Shown here piece by piece: positions 16,825 through 24,755 of a DNA stretch of 33,252 nucleotides. The stretch lies in the NCBI GenBank assembly GCA_002385745.1, contig DGEC01000090.1:1-33252 (forward strand). Direction: 5' to 3'. Position 1 is the first letter of the stretch; each line of letters begins with the position of its first letter. A program made the position numbers and the translations under genes. Source of the DNA: Firmicutes bacterium UBA3936 (GTDB lineage: Bacteria > Bacillota > Dethiobacteria > Dethiobacterales > Dethiobacteraceae). The notes beneath the pieces were generated by a model. The model ran no database searches, was not told the DNA's origin, and saw only the letters and a program-made list of their open reading frames with translations.

Positions 16825-17709
16825 TTATACTTTCCTCTTTTTTACCGCTGAATTTCCGGTCTTGCCCGTCAGGACCGGCAACAGGCAGCGTACCGTTACG
16901 GCGCATAAAACAATTATGCCGCCGTACAGCGCCCGCGGGCCCGGTACTTCAGCCAGAAAAATAAAAACCCAGAGCGGATTAAGAAGCGGTTCGATGACTG
17001 GAATGAGAACGGCGTCAAGTGCGCTGACATACTTGATTGCTATGCAGTACAAGGCATACGGTATACCAAGCTGAAAAATCCCCAGGGCAATCAGGGCAGC
17101 CCAGCCGGAAGCCTCCAGGGAAGGCTGTCGGATTACAGTAAAAATGCTGACCAGGAATGCCAGAAGGTTGCCCAGCAGTACCGATTCCAGCGGAAAACCG
17201 CCCTTTTGTTTACGCAAAAGCAGAGCAAAGGCCCCGAAGCTGATGCCGCTGAGAATACCGTAAATATTGCCGATCATATTGCCGGTTGTCAATTCGTCCA
17301 GAAAAAAAAGAATGATCCCGCCCATGACGAAGAATACAGTCAGCCAGTCGGCTGGGGTTATGCGCTCCTTTAAAAACCAGGCGCTGAAGAGGGCTACATA
17401 TACAGGCGCCGTATACTGCAGCACAATTGCATTTGCCGCGGTGGTCATTTTTGTGGCCATAACCAGGGTAATTACGGTAACCGCATAGGCAACTGCTGCG
17501 CCAAGCTGTTCATATGACCCGTTCCAGACGGGTTTTTTTATTATAATCAGAAAGACTGCGACAGCTATGGCGCTGCGCACCCCGGCAATGGCTAAAGGAT
17601 GCCAGGGGACAAGCTTTATTAAGATTCCCGCACTGCTCCACATTACGGCGGCTGCCACAAGCAGCATAACTGCTTTGCCGCGACTTAAGCTAAGCTGTTT
17701 TCTTTTCAT
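16825..17709 (-). CDS. EamA/DMT-family transporter
   Basis: A 294-residue protein with ten hydrophobic segments in two EamA repeats. It has an internal WSSAGILIKL in TM1 and the repeat-end VPVIEPLLNPLWVFIFLAE segment typical of the drug/metabolite transporter family. It probably exports a metabolite or amino acid. Its start is 12 bp after the DUF3786 gene stop, so the two form an operon. The RBS AGGAA is close to the ATG. Confidence 0.92.
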   Translation of the reverse strand: MKRKQLSLSRGKAVMLLVAAAVMWSSAGILIKLVPWHPLAIAGVRSAIAVAVFLIIIKKPVWNGSYEQLGAAVAYAVTVITLVMATKMTTAANAIVLQYTAPVYVALFSAWFLKERITPADWLTVFFVMGGIILFFLDELTTGNMIGNIYGILSGISFGAFALLLRKQKGGFPLESVLLGNLLAFLVSIFTVIRQPSLEASGWAALIALGIFQLGIPYALYCIAIKYVSALDAVLIPVIEPLLNPLWVFIFLAEVPGPRALYGGIIVLCAVTVRCLLPVLTGKTGNSAVKKRKV

Positions 17710-17721
17710 TTCCTAATTCCT

Positions 17722-18333
17722 TTATACTAATTTGCGCATGGCGGAGACCGTTTGCCCGGCCAATACGGCAAAATCCTCTGTATGCATGTAAGTGTGGGCA
17801 TGCCGGTCGAAAAGAATATTACCGCCCGGCGGCAGCTCATTGTCCCCGTACCACAGGATAAAGAGCAGTGGTATGCGCGGCAATACGGGGATAATGCAGG
17901 AAAGGTCGCCGTGTGAGGACAGTTTTCCGTTCAGGCGCCCGGCAACGGCTGTCAATGCGGTTGGTTGTGTGCCGAAGGCCTTAACGAAGGGAATAATAGC
18001 CCGCTTTTGAAAGGCGCTGGTGTAGACAGCTCCGCTTGGTAATTCCCTAAATGTGATCCATTCTCCGGATAAGGGCGCGCCGCTGGCGTTGCTTAAGTAA
18101 TGCAGCAGTAAAACGGTGGTAGTGGCGTCGGCCTCCTGTTGCTTTGTGTCGGTTGCAGAGCCGTCGGGATAACTGACTGTATATGTCCGGCCTAAAAAAG
18201 GCACCGTAAAACTTTCCGTGGCGGGTGAAAAATAGCAGTCGCTCTGTTCAGCCATCCGGAGCGGCTCCTGCTTGGCAAATTTTTCCCGTGATAATTGCAG
18301 GGTATAATCCATATTGTAGGGACTTCTTTTCAT
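17722..18333 (-). CDS. DUF3786 domain-containing protein
   Basis: A 203-residue soluble protein. The pattern fits DUF3786: a central SGEWITFRELPSG block, a YTSAFQKRAI segment, then IPVLPRIPLLFILWYGDNE and GGNILFDRHAHTYMHTEDFAVLA near the C-terminus. These proteins occur in anaerobes, often near redox or corrinoid enzymes, but have no firm function. It is the first gene of a two-gene operon with the EamA transporter and has a promoter at 18373-18402. Confidence 0.8.
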   Translation of the reverse strand: MKRSPYNMDYTLQLSREKFAKQEPLRMAEQSDCYFSPATESFTVPFLGRTYTVSYPDGSATDTKQQEADATTTVLLLHYLSNASGAPLSGEWITFRELPSGAVYTSAFQKRAIIPFVKAFGTQPTALTAVAGRLNGKLSSHGDLSCIIPVLPRIPLLFILWYGDNELPPGGNILFDRHAHTYMHTEDFAVLAGQTVSAMRKLV

Positions 18334-18372
18334 TTAATTGCCTCCGATCAGTGCTTTTGCCGACTTTGCTTT

Positions 18373-18402
18373 ATTATATCAAAAGCGGCTGTCGTGTAGC
18401 AA
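18373..18402 (-). promoter_or_regulatory. Promoter of the DUF3786-EamA operon
   Basis: On the minus strand TTGCTA (18402-18397) and a consensus TATAAT (18378-18373) are 18 bp apart. Confidence 0.6.
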
Positions 18403-18524
18403 TGCGCTGTAATTCTAAAAATGCGTTCAAGAGTTTATGAAAAGTTTATGCACATTTGGAAGGTATTGCAGGCAAAAAAGAGAAATATATGTTGGTACGA
18501 ATCATTAAGCCGGAGAGAGTAAAG

Positions 18525-19475
18525 ATGCATTATTTGTTAACCTTTACCGTCGGATTTCTAATCGTATATTTTTTAACACCGTGGTTAAAAGACTTATCTT
18601 GCAAAACCGGATTTGTTGACAGGCCGACAAAAAGAAAAGATCATGCAATACCTGTTCCGTTATTGGGCGGAGTCGGTATTTTTTTCGGTTTTATATGTGG
18701 GTATGCAATCTGTGTCAGGCAGCTTTATCAAGAGGTTTTTTCAGTATTTATTGCTTCGCTTCTGGTATTTGCCATAAGCCTCTTGGATGACTGGTACAAA
18801 ACAAAGGGAAAAGAGTTTCCTGTCCTGCCAAGATTCCTTGTCCATGTGACGGCGGCGGTAATAGTCTATAATGCGGGTATAGTATTCCGGGGTTTTTCAA
18901 ATCCCTTCACCCAGCAGTATATAATACTGCCCGTTTGGCTGCAGTTTATCTTGACGGTAACCTGGATCTTTGGCGTTACAACTGTCATCAACTGGTCGGA
19001 CGGCATGGACGGGCTTGCGGGAAGCCTGACAGCTATCTCGGGTTCCACGTTGTTTGTGGTTGCCATGGCCAAAGGACAGACCCAGTCGGCACTGGTATCG
19101 GTTTTGCTTGTTGCCGTAGTGCTGGCATTTCTAAAATACAACAGGCATCCGGCGCAGATTTTTATGGGTGATTCCGGCGCCAATTTCCTGGGGTTTATGC
19201 TGAGTATTATTGCCCTTGAGGGTGCTTTCAAGCATGCAACGGTGGTTTCCATATTTGTCCCTGTTTTGGCCCTTGGCGTCCCGATCTTTGACAATCTTTT
19301 CGTAGTTGTTAAAAGATTTCTTGACAGAAAGCCAATCTACCGGGCAGATAAAAATCAGATACATCACAGATTGCTGGATTCAGGGCTTAAGCCCAGGCAG
19401 GTATTGGCTTTTGTCTGTCTTGTCAATGTCTGCTTCAGCCTGCTTTCAATCATTATTCTGCTGTTAAATGTTTGA
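18525..19475 (+). CDS. WecA/TagO-type undecaprenyl-phosphate sugar-1-phosphate transferase
   Basis: A 316-residue polytopic enzyme of the MraY/WecA family, which transfers a sugar-1-phosphate (commonly GlcNAc-1-P) to undecaprenyl phosphate to start cell-wall polymer synthesis. ATG 18525 is chosen because GGAGAG precedes it by 7 bases; the frame is open back to 18456. Catalytic motifs: LLDDW (86-90), NWSDGMDGLAG (156-166), FMGDSGANFLG (213-223), and an HHRLLDSG near residue 296. TagO, WecA or a related sugar-specific role cannot be separated from sequence. It ends at a strong terminator. Confidence 0.92.
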   Translation: MHYLLTFTVGFLIVYFLTPWLKDLSCKTGFVDRPTKRKDHAIPVPLLGGVGIFFGFICGYAICVRQLYQEVFSVFIASLLVFAISLLDDWYKTKGKEFPVLPRFLVHVTAAVIVYNAGIVFRGFSNPFTQQYIILPVWLQFILTVTWIFGVTTVINWSDGMDGLAGSLTAISGSTLFVVAMAKGQTQSALVSVLLVAVVLAFLKYNRHPAQIFMGDSGANFLGFMLSIIALEGAFKHATVVSIFVPVLALGVPIFDNLFVVVKRFLDRKPIYRADKNQIHHRLLDSGLKPRQVLAFVCLVNVCFSLLSIIILLLNV

Positions 19476-19492
19476 GAATTTACGGGATAAGA

Positions 19493-19535
19493 GAAAGCTC
19501 CCCGGCGCAAAAAGCCGGGGAGCTTTCTTGGTTTT
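19493..19535 (+). terminator. Terminator after the WecA-like gene
   Basis: A 14-bp perfect stem: GAAAGCTCCCCGGC (19493-19506) and GCCGGGGAGCTTTC (19514-19527), then TTGGTTTT. It also lies at the 3' end of the convergent gene. Confidence 0.88.
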
Positions 19536-19851
19536 ACGCAGGAGCGTTGTCATAGGCCTGCATTGCTGCTGCGAGGCAGTCGGCCACGCCGTTAATTCCC
19601 ACAGTCATCAATGTTGTCAGGATGGCGCCGCGCACTTCTTCGCGGGTTGCCCCTGCCTTCTTGGCAAATGCTGCATGTGCCGCCACTGAATCCACTGCAC
19701 CACGGCTTGCCTGAATACCGATATATACCAGTTGGAATATTTTCTCATCAAGCCCGCAATGGTTTTGAAGCTTGCCTACAAAGTCAAAGAATGCCTGCAT
19801 TGTTTCAGGTGACTCCTTGCCCCAAACATCAAAAAAATTGTTTTCCGCCAT
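19534..19851 (-). CDS. Carboxymuconolactone decarboxylase-family protein
   Basis: A 105-residue all-helical protein of the AhpD/CMD family: ASRGAVDSVAAHAAFAKKAGATREEVRGAI matches the core helix pair, quoted here in pieces as SVAAH and GATREEV. The CxxC that gives AhpD its disulfide reductase activity is replaced by non-cysteine residues, with only a His kept. A redox role is therefore doubtful. ATG 19851 has an AGGAGG RBS, and there is a promoter at 19888-19916, so it is monocistronic. Confidence 0.87.
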   Translation of the reverse strand: MAENNFFDVWGKESPETMQAFFDFVGKLQNHCGLDEKIFQLVYIGIQASRGAVDSVAAHAAFAKKAGATREEVRGAILTTLMTVGINGVADCLAAAMQAYDNAPA

Positions 19852-19887
19852 GGCTGTGATTCCTCCTGTTATTAATTTTCTAAGGCA

Positions 19888-19916
19888 TGTCTATCACACA
19901 TCGGGAGCAAAGTCAA
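19888..19916 (-). promoter_or_regulatory. Promoter of the CMD-family gene
   Basis: On the minus strand TTGACT (19916-19911) and TAGACA (19893-19888) are 17 bp apart, 37 bp upstream of the start codon. Confidence 0.5.
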
Positions 19917-19937
19917 TCCCTTTTAAAAACACTGATT

Positions 19938-20672
19938 TCATGGGGATATCAGCCTGAAGCCGTGTTCATTGCCGCGCAGGGCGGCTTGCATGTTTTGTTC
20001 GTTGCGCCGTTTGCTCATCTGTTCCAGCTCTTTGAGCATTTCAGTAAAAACCCTTTGCCAGGAGAGGTTTAATTCTGCGGCTATTACGTTTTTTATAGCG
20101 GCAACAAACCGGTATTTCCACAAAGTAAAGCCGGGGTTGTATGTTAACACAAAGGCGCAGAGCCTGCCCAGGTCTTCTTCAGGGGAACCTGCCCGGCATT
20201 CTTCAAAATCTAGACCGTAAATACATTCACTGAGTATAAAATTGCGCAGGTTGACATCACCAAGAATCATGCTGTGCCCGTATGCCCGGTGCAAGGCCTG
20301 ATAAGCGTCCTGCAGCCAGCTGGCTAAAGCGGTTAACAGGCCGGTTGTTCCAGCAACAGGAGCAGCTGTCTGTTCGCTTTTTTCGAGCCAGGCTAAAAGA
20401 GTTTCTCCCTGAATATATTCCATAATTATACAGTGATTCGTACTGTAAATAATTCCGGGCACGGCAAGCCCGGAGGAAGAAAGTATTTTCAGGACTTTCG
20501 CTTCTTTGCGGCAGCGCCGCGGTGAGGAAAAATGCTTTACGACCCATTTTTTAAGGTTATTTTTGGCATCACAAAAAGAATAAAGGGCCACTTCATTTTT
20601 TTTACTGTAAAAGCGTTTTTCGAGCTGATAGGAAACAATATTGAATTTCTTGCAGAATTCAAGCTCAAACAT
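19938..20672 (-). CDS. APH/protein-kinase-like phosphotransferase
   Basis: A 244-residue protein with a compact eukaryotic-like kinase fold. Visible signatures: a candidate ATP Lys46 (WVVKHF) and Glu57, a hinge MEYIQGE (84-90), a catalytic loop GDVNLRN (138-144) with Asp139 and Asn144, and a DFE metal motif (155-157). This order fits small-molecule kinases of the APH family and BUD32-like kinases. It is the last gene of the ECF operon, starting 11 bp after the MobB-like gene. I infer that it phosphorylates the imported compound; no substrate is shown by sequence. Confidence 0.78.
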   Translation of the reverse strand: MFELEFCKKFNIVSYQLEKRFYSKKNEVALYSFCDAKNNLKKWVVKHFSSPRRCRKEAKVLKILSSSGLAVPGIIYSTNHCIIMEYIQGETLLAWLEKSEQTAAPVAGTTGLLTALASWLQDAYQALHRAYGHSMILGDVNLRNFILSECIYGLDFEECRAGSPEEDLGRLCAFVLTYNPGFTLWKYRFVAAIKNVIAAELNLSWQRVFTEMLKELEQMSKRRNEQNMQAALRGNEHGFRLISP

Positions 20673-20683
20673 TCCAATCTTCC

Positions 20684-21436
20684 TTACAGTTTCCCCTTGA
20701 TTGTAACGGTGATTTCCCCGTTTTCCCGGTAGCCGTCCAGTTCTTTGACAACACCGGTGACGGCATTATAGAGGATCTTCTGGACAAAGGGAACTATGGG
20801 AATCTCACGGCCGTCAATCTGCAAAGCAATACGCCCGTCGGAAATCCTGCAATCTTCACGGGCAGCCTTGCCGGCAAGAATTCTTTCCGTTAACTGCGTG
20901 CAGGTATAACCGCAGGCAGAACAGCATTCGTCTGCAACATCCGGCAGGCGCTCGAATACTTTCTCAATAACCAAATCTACCAGGCGTTCACACTCGGTAA
21001 TGGCACTGATAACGGGAAGACCTTTATATTCCCGCATTGAGTTGGCCAATTTGCCGGAAATGGCAAAGACCGTACCATCCAGGCGCTCATCCACTTCCTC
21101 CGTATTATGGGCAGTTATAATTTTGGGCGCACAGGTATCTGTAACTCCTTCCAAAACCACATAGTCAAAGTCGTAGTGTCTCATTATTTCCGGGAGTTTC
21201 AACCGCCGGTCATACAGGATATCTGTCTCGTAATTGCCGCGTGCCGTTACCAGCTGTGAGCCGGCCTTGCGGTGCCTGTCGGTATTGGAGCCGGGAGTGT
21301 CAATGGCGAAGGCTTCAAAATGAATTTCCTTGACAGAGCCGACTGTATAGCGTCTTTTGCGCAGTTCCCGAATTATATTTTCAATCGTTGTGGTTTTCCC
21401 CGATTTGGTTATGCCAATTACAGAAAACAATTTCAC
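20684..21436 (-). CDS. MobB-like P-loop protein with C-terminal cysteine cluster
   Basis: A 250-residue protein from GTG 21436 with a GGAGG RBS. The N-terminal ~165 residues match MobB (molybdopterin-guanine dinucleotide biosynthesis): P-loop GITKSGKT (8-15), SVKEIHFEAFAIDTPGS and TDRHRKAGS, and VVLEGV (93-98). The C-terminal ~80 residues are an extra domain, with Cys171, Cys172, Cys175, Cys179 and Cys196 arranged like an iron-sulfur or zinc site. Its place between the transporter and a kinase suggests processing of an imported pterin-type cofactor or precursor. The MobB family is secure; the function of the added domain is unknown. Confidence 0.83.
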   Translation of the reverse strand: MKLFSVIGITKSGKTTTIENIIRELRKRRYTVGSVKEIHFEAFAIDTPGSNTDRHRKAGSQLVTARGNYETDILYDRRLKLPEIMRHYDFDYVVLEGVTDTCAPKIITAHNTEEVDERLDGTVFAISGKLANSMREYKGLPVISAITECERLVDLVIEKVFERLPDVADECCSACGYTCTQLTERILAGKAAREDCRISDGRIALQIDGREIPIVPFVQKILYNAVTGVVKELDGYRENGEITVTIKGKL

Positions 21437-21449
21437 AGCTACTGCCTCC

Positions 21450-22193
21450 TTAACCTGCTTTTAATGCCGTAAAGACAATGGCAAGAAAAATAATGGTGCA
21501 AAGGGCCATCACCTGGTAGTCTTGCGTACGGAAATGCAAAACCCGCAGGCTGGTTCTTCTGGGGTAGGCGCGAAAAGCCCGCATTTCCATGGCAACGGAT
21601 AAATCCTGAGACTTCATGAACACGCTGAAAAGCATGGGCGACAGCAGGTACGAATAAGTTTTAAGCCTTTTAAGAAAGGGAACCTGCTTCAGGTTAATAC
21701 CGCGCAGCTGAATGGCTGTCATGATATCGTTTACTTCATCGCGCAGTATGGGGAAAAAACGAATGGCAACGGTTACCATAAAAGCGATTTCATAAGGAAC
21801 TTTACACTGTATAAGTCCCTGGATAATTTCCCGGGGATTGGATGTGGTCATAATAGCCGCCGAAGAAAGAATAATAAAAAACCGCAGCATCGTCTGTATA
21901 CCCCGGGTGAGGCCAATATCGCTTAAAATAACGAGCTCCCCGGCTTGCAGCAGCGGTTGGCCTCCTTTTGTAAAAATACTTTGAACGAAAACTATGGCGA
22001 TGAAAATGGCAATAAGTCTTTTCAGTTTCCCCAGCAAGTCCACTATGCTGCCGCCGGCAAATGCCAGCGCCGCCACCGCCAAAAGCAGGACCAAAAGCAG
22101 CAGGTAAATGTTTGTGAGAAAAACAGCCAGGCTTGAGATGGCCAAAACCATGAATAATTTTGTCCGGGGGTCCAAAGACACTTTACCCGCCAT
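21450..22193 (-). CDS. ecfT: ECF transporter transmembrane component EcfT
   Basis: A ~247-residue membrane protein of the CbiQ/EcfT family that couples the S component to the two ATPases. ATG 22193 is preferred because a G-rich stretch precedes it; GTG 22205 is an alternative start. Both coupling-helix motifs are seen: AIQLRG (about residue 161) and AMEMRAF (about residue 203), each of the Ala-x-x-Arg-Gly/Ala kind that docks onto the ATPases. It starts inside the end of the upstream ATPase gene (overlap ~11-23 bp), so it is translationally coupled. Confidence 0.93.
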   Translation of the reverse strand: MAGKVSLDPRTKLFMVLAISSLAVFLTNIYLLLLVLLLAVAALAFAGGSIVDLLGKLKRLIAIFIAIVFVQSIFTKGGQPLLQAGELVILSDIGLTRGIQTMLRFFIILSSAAIMTTSNPREIIQGLIQCKVPYEIAFMVTVAIRFFPILRDEVNDIMTAIQLRGINLKQVPFLKRLKTYSYLLSPMLFSVFMKSQDLSVAMEMRAFRAYPRRTSLRVLHFRTQDYQVMALCTIIFLAIVFTALKAG

Positions 22194-22845
22194 CTCTTGC
22201 ACCACCCCCGGCTACTATAATGATCCGGTCGGCATGCTTTTCTACAAATCTTTCATCATGACTGATAATTACCATGCCGGTGCCGCGCTTTTTCAATTCC
22301 CTGATGATCTCAGACAATCTCTCTTTTCTTTCAACATCCAGGCCCGTTGTCGGTTCATCCAGTATTAAAAAGGAGGGATTGTTCATTAAAACGGTAGCCA
22401 GGGCCAAGCGCTGCTTTTCGCCGCGGCTTAACTGAAAGGGGAAGGAATCTGCCACTTCCTGCAGTTGAAATCGCACAAGCGCCACCTCGACCCTCTGCTC
22501 AATAACTTCTTTTTCAATGCCCTTGAGTTCCATGACAAAGGCAAGCTCATCTCTTACCGTTGCCGCAAAAATTTGTCTTTCGGGTTCTTGAAATAAATAA
22601 CCTACTTTTGTGCCAACCTGGTAAAGTTTCGCCTGTTTTGTATTCAGCTTGTCAACAAACACATCGCCCAGGGTGGGTTTGAGGATGCCTGTCATCAGTT
22701 TGCCCAAAGTGGTTTTGCCTCCGCCGTTGGGGCCGACCATGAAGGTGCATTTTTTACTTTCTATATGCAGGTTGATATCCTTTAAAATCCAGTTGCCCCG
22801 GGGATAGCGGAAGCTGACAGCATTTAGTGCAATCATCATTTTCAT
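22183..22845 (-). CDS. ecfA: ECF transporter ATP-binding protein (EcfA2-type)
   Basis: A 220-residue ABC ATPase. Walker A GPNGGGKTT (38-46), Q-loop FQEPERQIF, signature LSRGEKQRLALA, Walker B FLILDEP, and switch His in ISHDE. The Q-loop EPERQ is typical of ECF ATPases. It forms a heterodimer with the ATPase encoded just upstream (gap 8 bp) and drives import through EcfT. The C-terminus GGGARDGG is short compared with most EcfA proteins. Confidence 0.93.
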   Translation of the reverse strand: MKMMIALNAVSFRYPRGNWILKDINLHIESKKCTFMVGPNGGGKTTLGKLMTGILKPTLGDVFVDKLNTKQAKLYQVGTKVGYLFQEPERQIFAATVRDELAFVMELKGIEKEVIEQRVEVALVRFQLQEVADSFPFQLSRGEKQRLALATVLMNNPSFLILDEPTTGLDVERKERLSEIIRELKKRGTGMVIISHDERFVEKHADRIIIVAGGGARDGG

Positions 22846-22853
22846 CCTTTCAG

Positions 22854-23540
22854 CTACAAGAGCTGACCGTTAAAGGGGGCAAGCCGGCCGTCCCTTAAGA
22901 CTAAAACCCTGTCGGCAAGAGCAAGATTCTCAAAATCGTGTTCAACCATAATAATGGTTTTGCCTTCTTCCTTTAATTTCAGTATCATGTCCCGGACCAT
23001 TTTTTTGCCGGCACTGTCAATCTGCGACATGGCTTCGTCAAAAATAAGAATTTCCGGCTGCAGGCTTAAAACAGCCGCCAGAGCTATGAGCTGGCGCTGG
23101 CCGCCGGAAAGCTGCTGCGGCCCGGCATGGCGAAACTCCTGCATGCCAACTGTTTTCAATGTTTCCGTGACCCTGCGTTCAATTTCGCTCCTGGGAACAC
23201 ATAAGTTTTCCGGGCCGAAAGCAATTTCATCTTCCACACTGAATGAAAAAAGCTGGTTATCGGGATTTTGGAAAACTATGCCGAGCATCGTAGCAATTTG
23301 CGGCAGCGTTAAATCACGGGTATTTTTACCGTTTATATAGACATTGCCTGTCATCAGGCCGTTGTAGACATGGGGAATAATCCCGCATAAACAGTAGCAG
23401 AGCGTAGATTTCCCGGCTCCACTTAAACCGGCAACGGCTAAAATTTCCCCTTTATCCACCGTCAGGTCAATATTTTGCAAAATAATTTTGGAATTCTGCC
23501 TGTATTGAAAGGAGAGATTTTCTGCTTTGATGGGTATCAC
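22854..23540 (-). CDS. ecfA: ECF transporter ATP-binding protein (EcfA1-type)
   Basis: A 228-residue ABC ATPase. Walker A GLSGAGKST (38-46), Q-loop FQNPDNQLF, signature LSGGQRQLIALAA, and Walker B LIFDEA with Ala where Pro is more usual, followed by a VEHD switch His. FQNPDNQ is characteristic of ECF/CbiO ATPases. GTG 23540 overlaps the preceding gene by 4 bases (GTGA). It pairs with the second ATPase. Confidence 0.93.
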   Translation of the reverse strand: MIPIKAENLSFQYRQNSKIILQNIDLTVDKGEILAVAGLSGAGKSTLCYCLCGIIPHVYNGLMTGNVYINGKNTRDLTLPQIATMLGIVFQNPDNQLFSFSVEDEIAFGPENLCVPRSEIERRVTETLKTVGMQEFRHAGPQQLSGGQRQLIALAAVLSLQPEILIFDEAMSQIDSAGKKMVRDMILKLKEEGKTIIMVEHDFENLALADRVLVLRDGRLAPFNGQLL

Positions 23541-24043
23541 TTAATTTCTATCTCCATTAAGAATTTATTCCAGCGCTGGCCGAACTCATCTTGCCTGATG
23601 ACAATCTGGTAAGGGCCGGAACCGCCTTCCTCTTTTGTCCCCAAGTCTTTGCCGTCCCGCTTGTAAACGACATAAACATTGTCGTTTGCCAATACTTCTT
23701 CCATGGAAAGCGCCACTGTGTATCCGTCAATGGCTTTGGTGATAACCTGGGTTTTGCCTGTGGTTTCAATTCCCTTTTTTTCAAGGATATCCTTCAACTC
23801 CACGCCGGTATAGGACGTATCTACCGGCGGTTTGCCGCTGCTCCTCAGCACTGCCGGAAATTCAACTTCCTCCAGTTCCTGAATTTCCGTAAAGCTGACT
23901 TCATATTCTGTTCCGTCGGCGACTATGGTTATGATCGCATTTTCCTGGCTTAATTTTTTGTCTTTTAGTCCTTCCCTGTTTAAAAATGCAAACACACCTA
24001 CAATCACAATCAGCAGTATGAGAATAATCGCAACTTTTTTCAT
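23537..24043 (-). CDS. Membrane-anchored sulfite-oxidase-like domain protein
   Basis: A 168-residue protein: an N-terminal membrane anchor (residues 3-20), then a domain resembling the molybdopterin-binding fold of sulfite oxidase (often annotated 'molybdopterin-dependent oxidoreductase'). Fold landmarks are YTGVELKDILEKKG, AIDGYTVALS, VYVVYKRDGKDL and GPYQIVIR. It has no cysteine at all, so the Mo-ligating Cys of true enzymes is absent. It starts within ATGA, overlapping the upstream phosphatase gene by 4 bases. I infer an outside-facing ligand-binding or accessory role with the ECF transporter. Confidence 0.78.
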   Translation of the reverse strand: MKKVAIILILLIVIVGVFAFLNREGLKDKKLSQENAIITIVADGTEYEVSFTEIQELEEVEFPAVLRSSGKPPVDTSYTGVELKDILEKKGIETTGKTQVITKAIDGYTVALSMEEVLANDNVYVVYKRDGKDLGTKEEGGSGPYQIVIRQDEFGQRWNKFLMEIEIK

Positions 24044-24681
24044 CGGCTTTGACCTCCTTCTGCCGTGATATAAGGTACAATCAGGTCTTCATACCTGAAT
24101 TGTCCGTGTCCTCCGGCATCCCCTTCCGCATGCATGCCGTGATCCGCCACAATAATAACCTTCCCGCTCCAGTCTTCCACCAGTTCCCGCACATATCCGT
24201 CTACAATCTTGATTTGCCCAAGCGTTTTTGGGCTAATGTCCCCGTAGCTGTGGCCTGCATCATCGATGCTGTGGAAGTGGACCAGCAGCAAATCATAGTT
24301 TTCCTGCAAGCTTTTTTGAGCGGCAGCAAAAATCTCGTCGTCGGTAGAGCCGTCATTATTTTCATCTATGTTAAGTTGAGGTTCTGTTTCCGTGTTAAGA
24401 ATTTTAATATGGCCTTCAATTAAAGCCGCTTTTTTGCCCCGCTCCGCAGCAGCGGCAAAGATCGAAGGGGCCTTTAAATCTTTATGCTCGCGGGAATAAA
24501 CGCCGTTTTCCTCAGGTGTAGTTCCCGTAATCATGGCGGCAAAACCGGCATTGGTTACAGGCCGGTAAACGGACAAAGCCGGTTCCGACGGCGGAAGTCC
24601 GGCTATGAAGGGAGCGAAACCCTCGCTTGTGGCTTTAAGATACTGGTGGTACCCGAACCCGTCAAGAAAAAGTACCAGCAC
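24040..24681 (-). CDS. Alkaline phosphatase superfamily (phosphodiesterase-like) protein
   Basis: The ORF from GTG 24681 has 213 residues, but coding-like sequence without an ATG (NPPARSITDLYHDSLYYLER) continues in frame to ~24768, so the start is uncertain. Metal-site residues match the NPP/alkaline phosphatase fold: Asp7 (LDGFG), nucleophile Thr43 (VTNAG), Asp140/His144 (SIDDAGH), Asp180-His181 (VADHG) and His192 (GGHG). It should cleave phosphate mono- or diesters. It has no signal peptide of its own. A one-base shift near 24763 would fuse it to the membrane-anchored upstream protein and place it outside the cell. Confidence 0.8.
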   Translation of the reverse strand: MLVLFLDGFGYHQYLKATSEGFAPFIAGLPPSEPALSVYRPVTNAGFAAMITGTTPEENGVYSREHKDLKAPSIFAAAAERGKKAALIEGHIKILNTETEPQLNIDENNDGSTDDEIFAAAQKSLQENYDLLLVHFHSIDDAGHSYGDISPKTLGQIKIVDGYVRELVEDWSGKVIIVADHGMHAEGDAGGHGQFRYEDLIVPYITAEGGQSR

Positions 24682-24755
24682 TTTTTCACCGCGCTCTAAA
24701 TAGTAAAGTGAATCATGGTAAAGATCTGTTATGCTGCGGGCCGGAGGATTGATGA

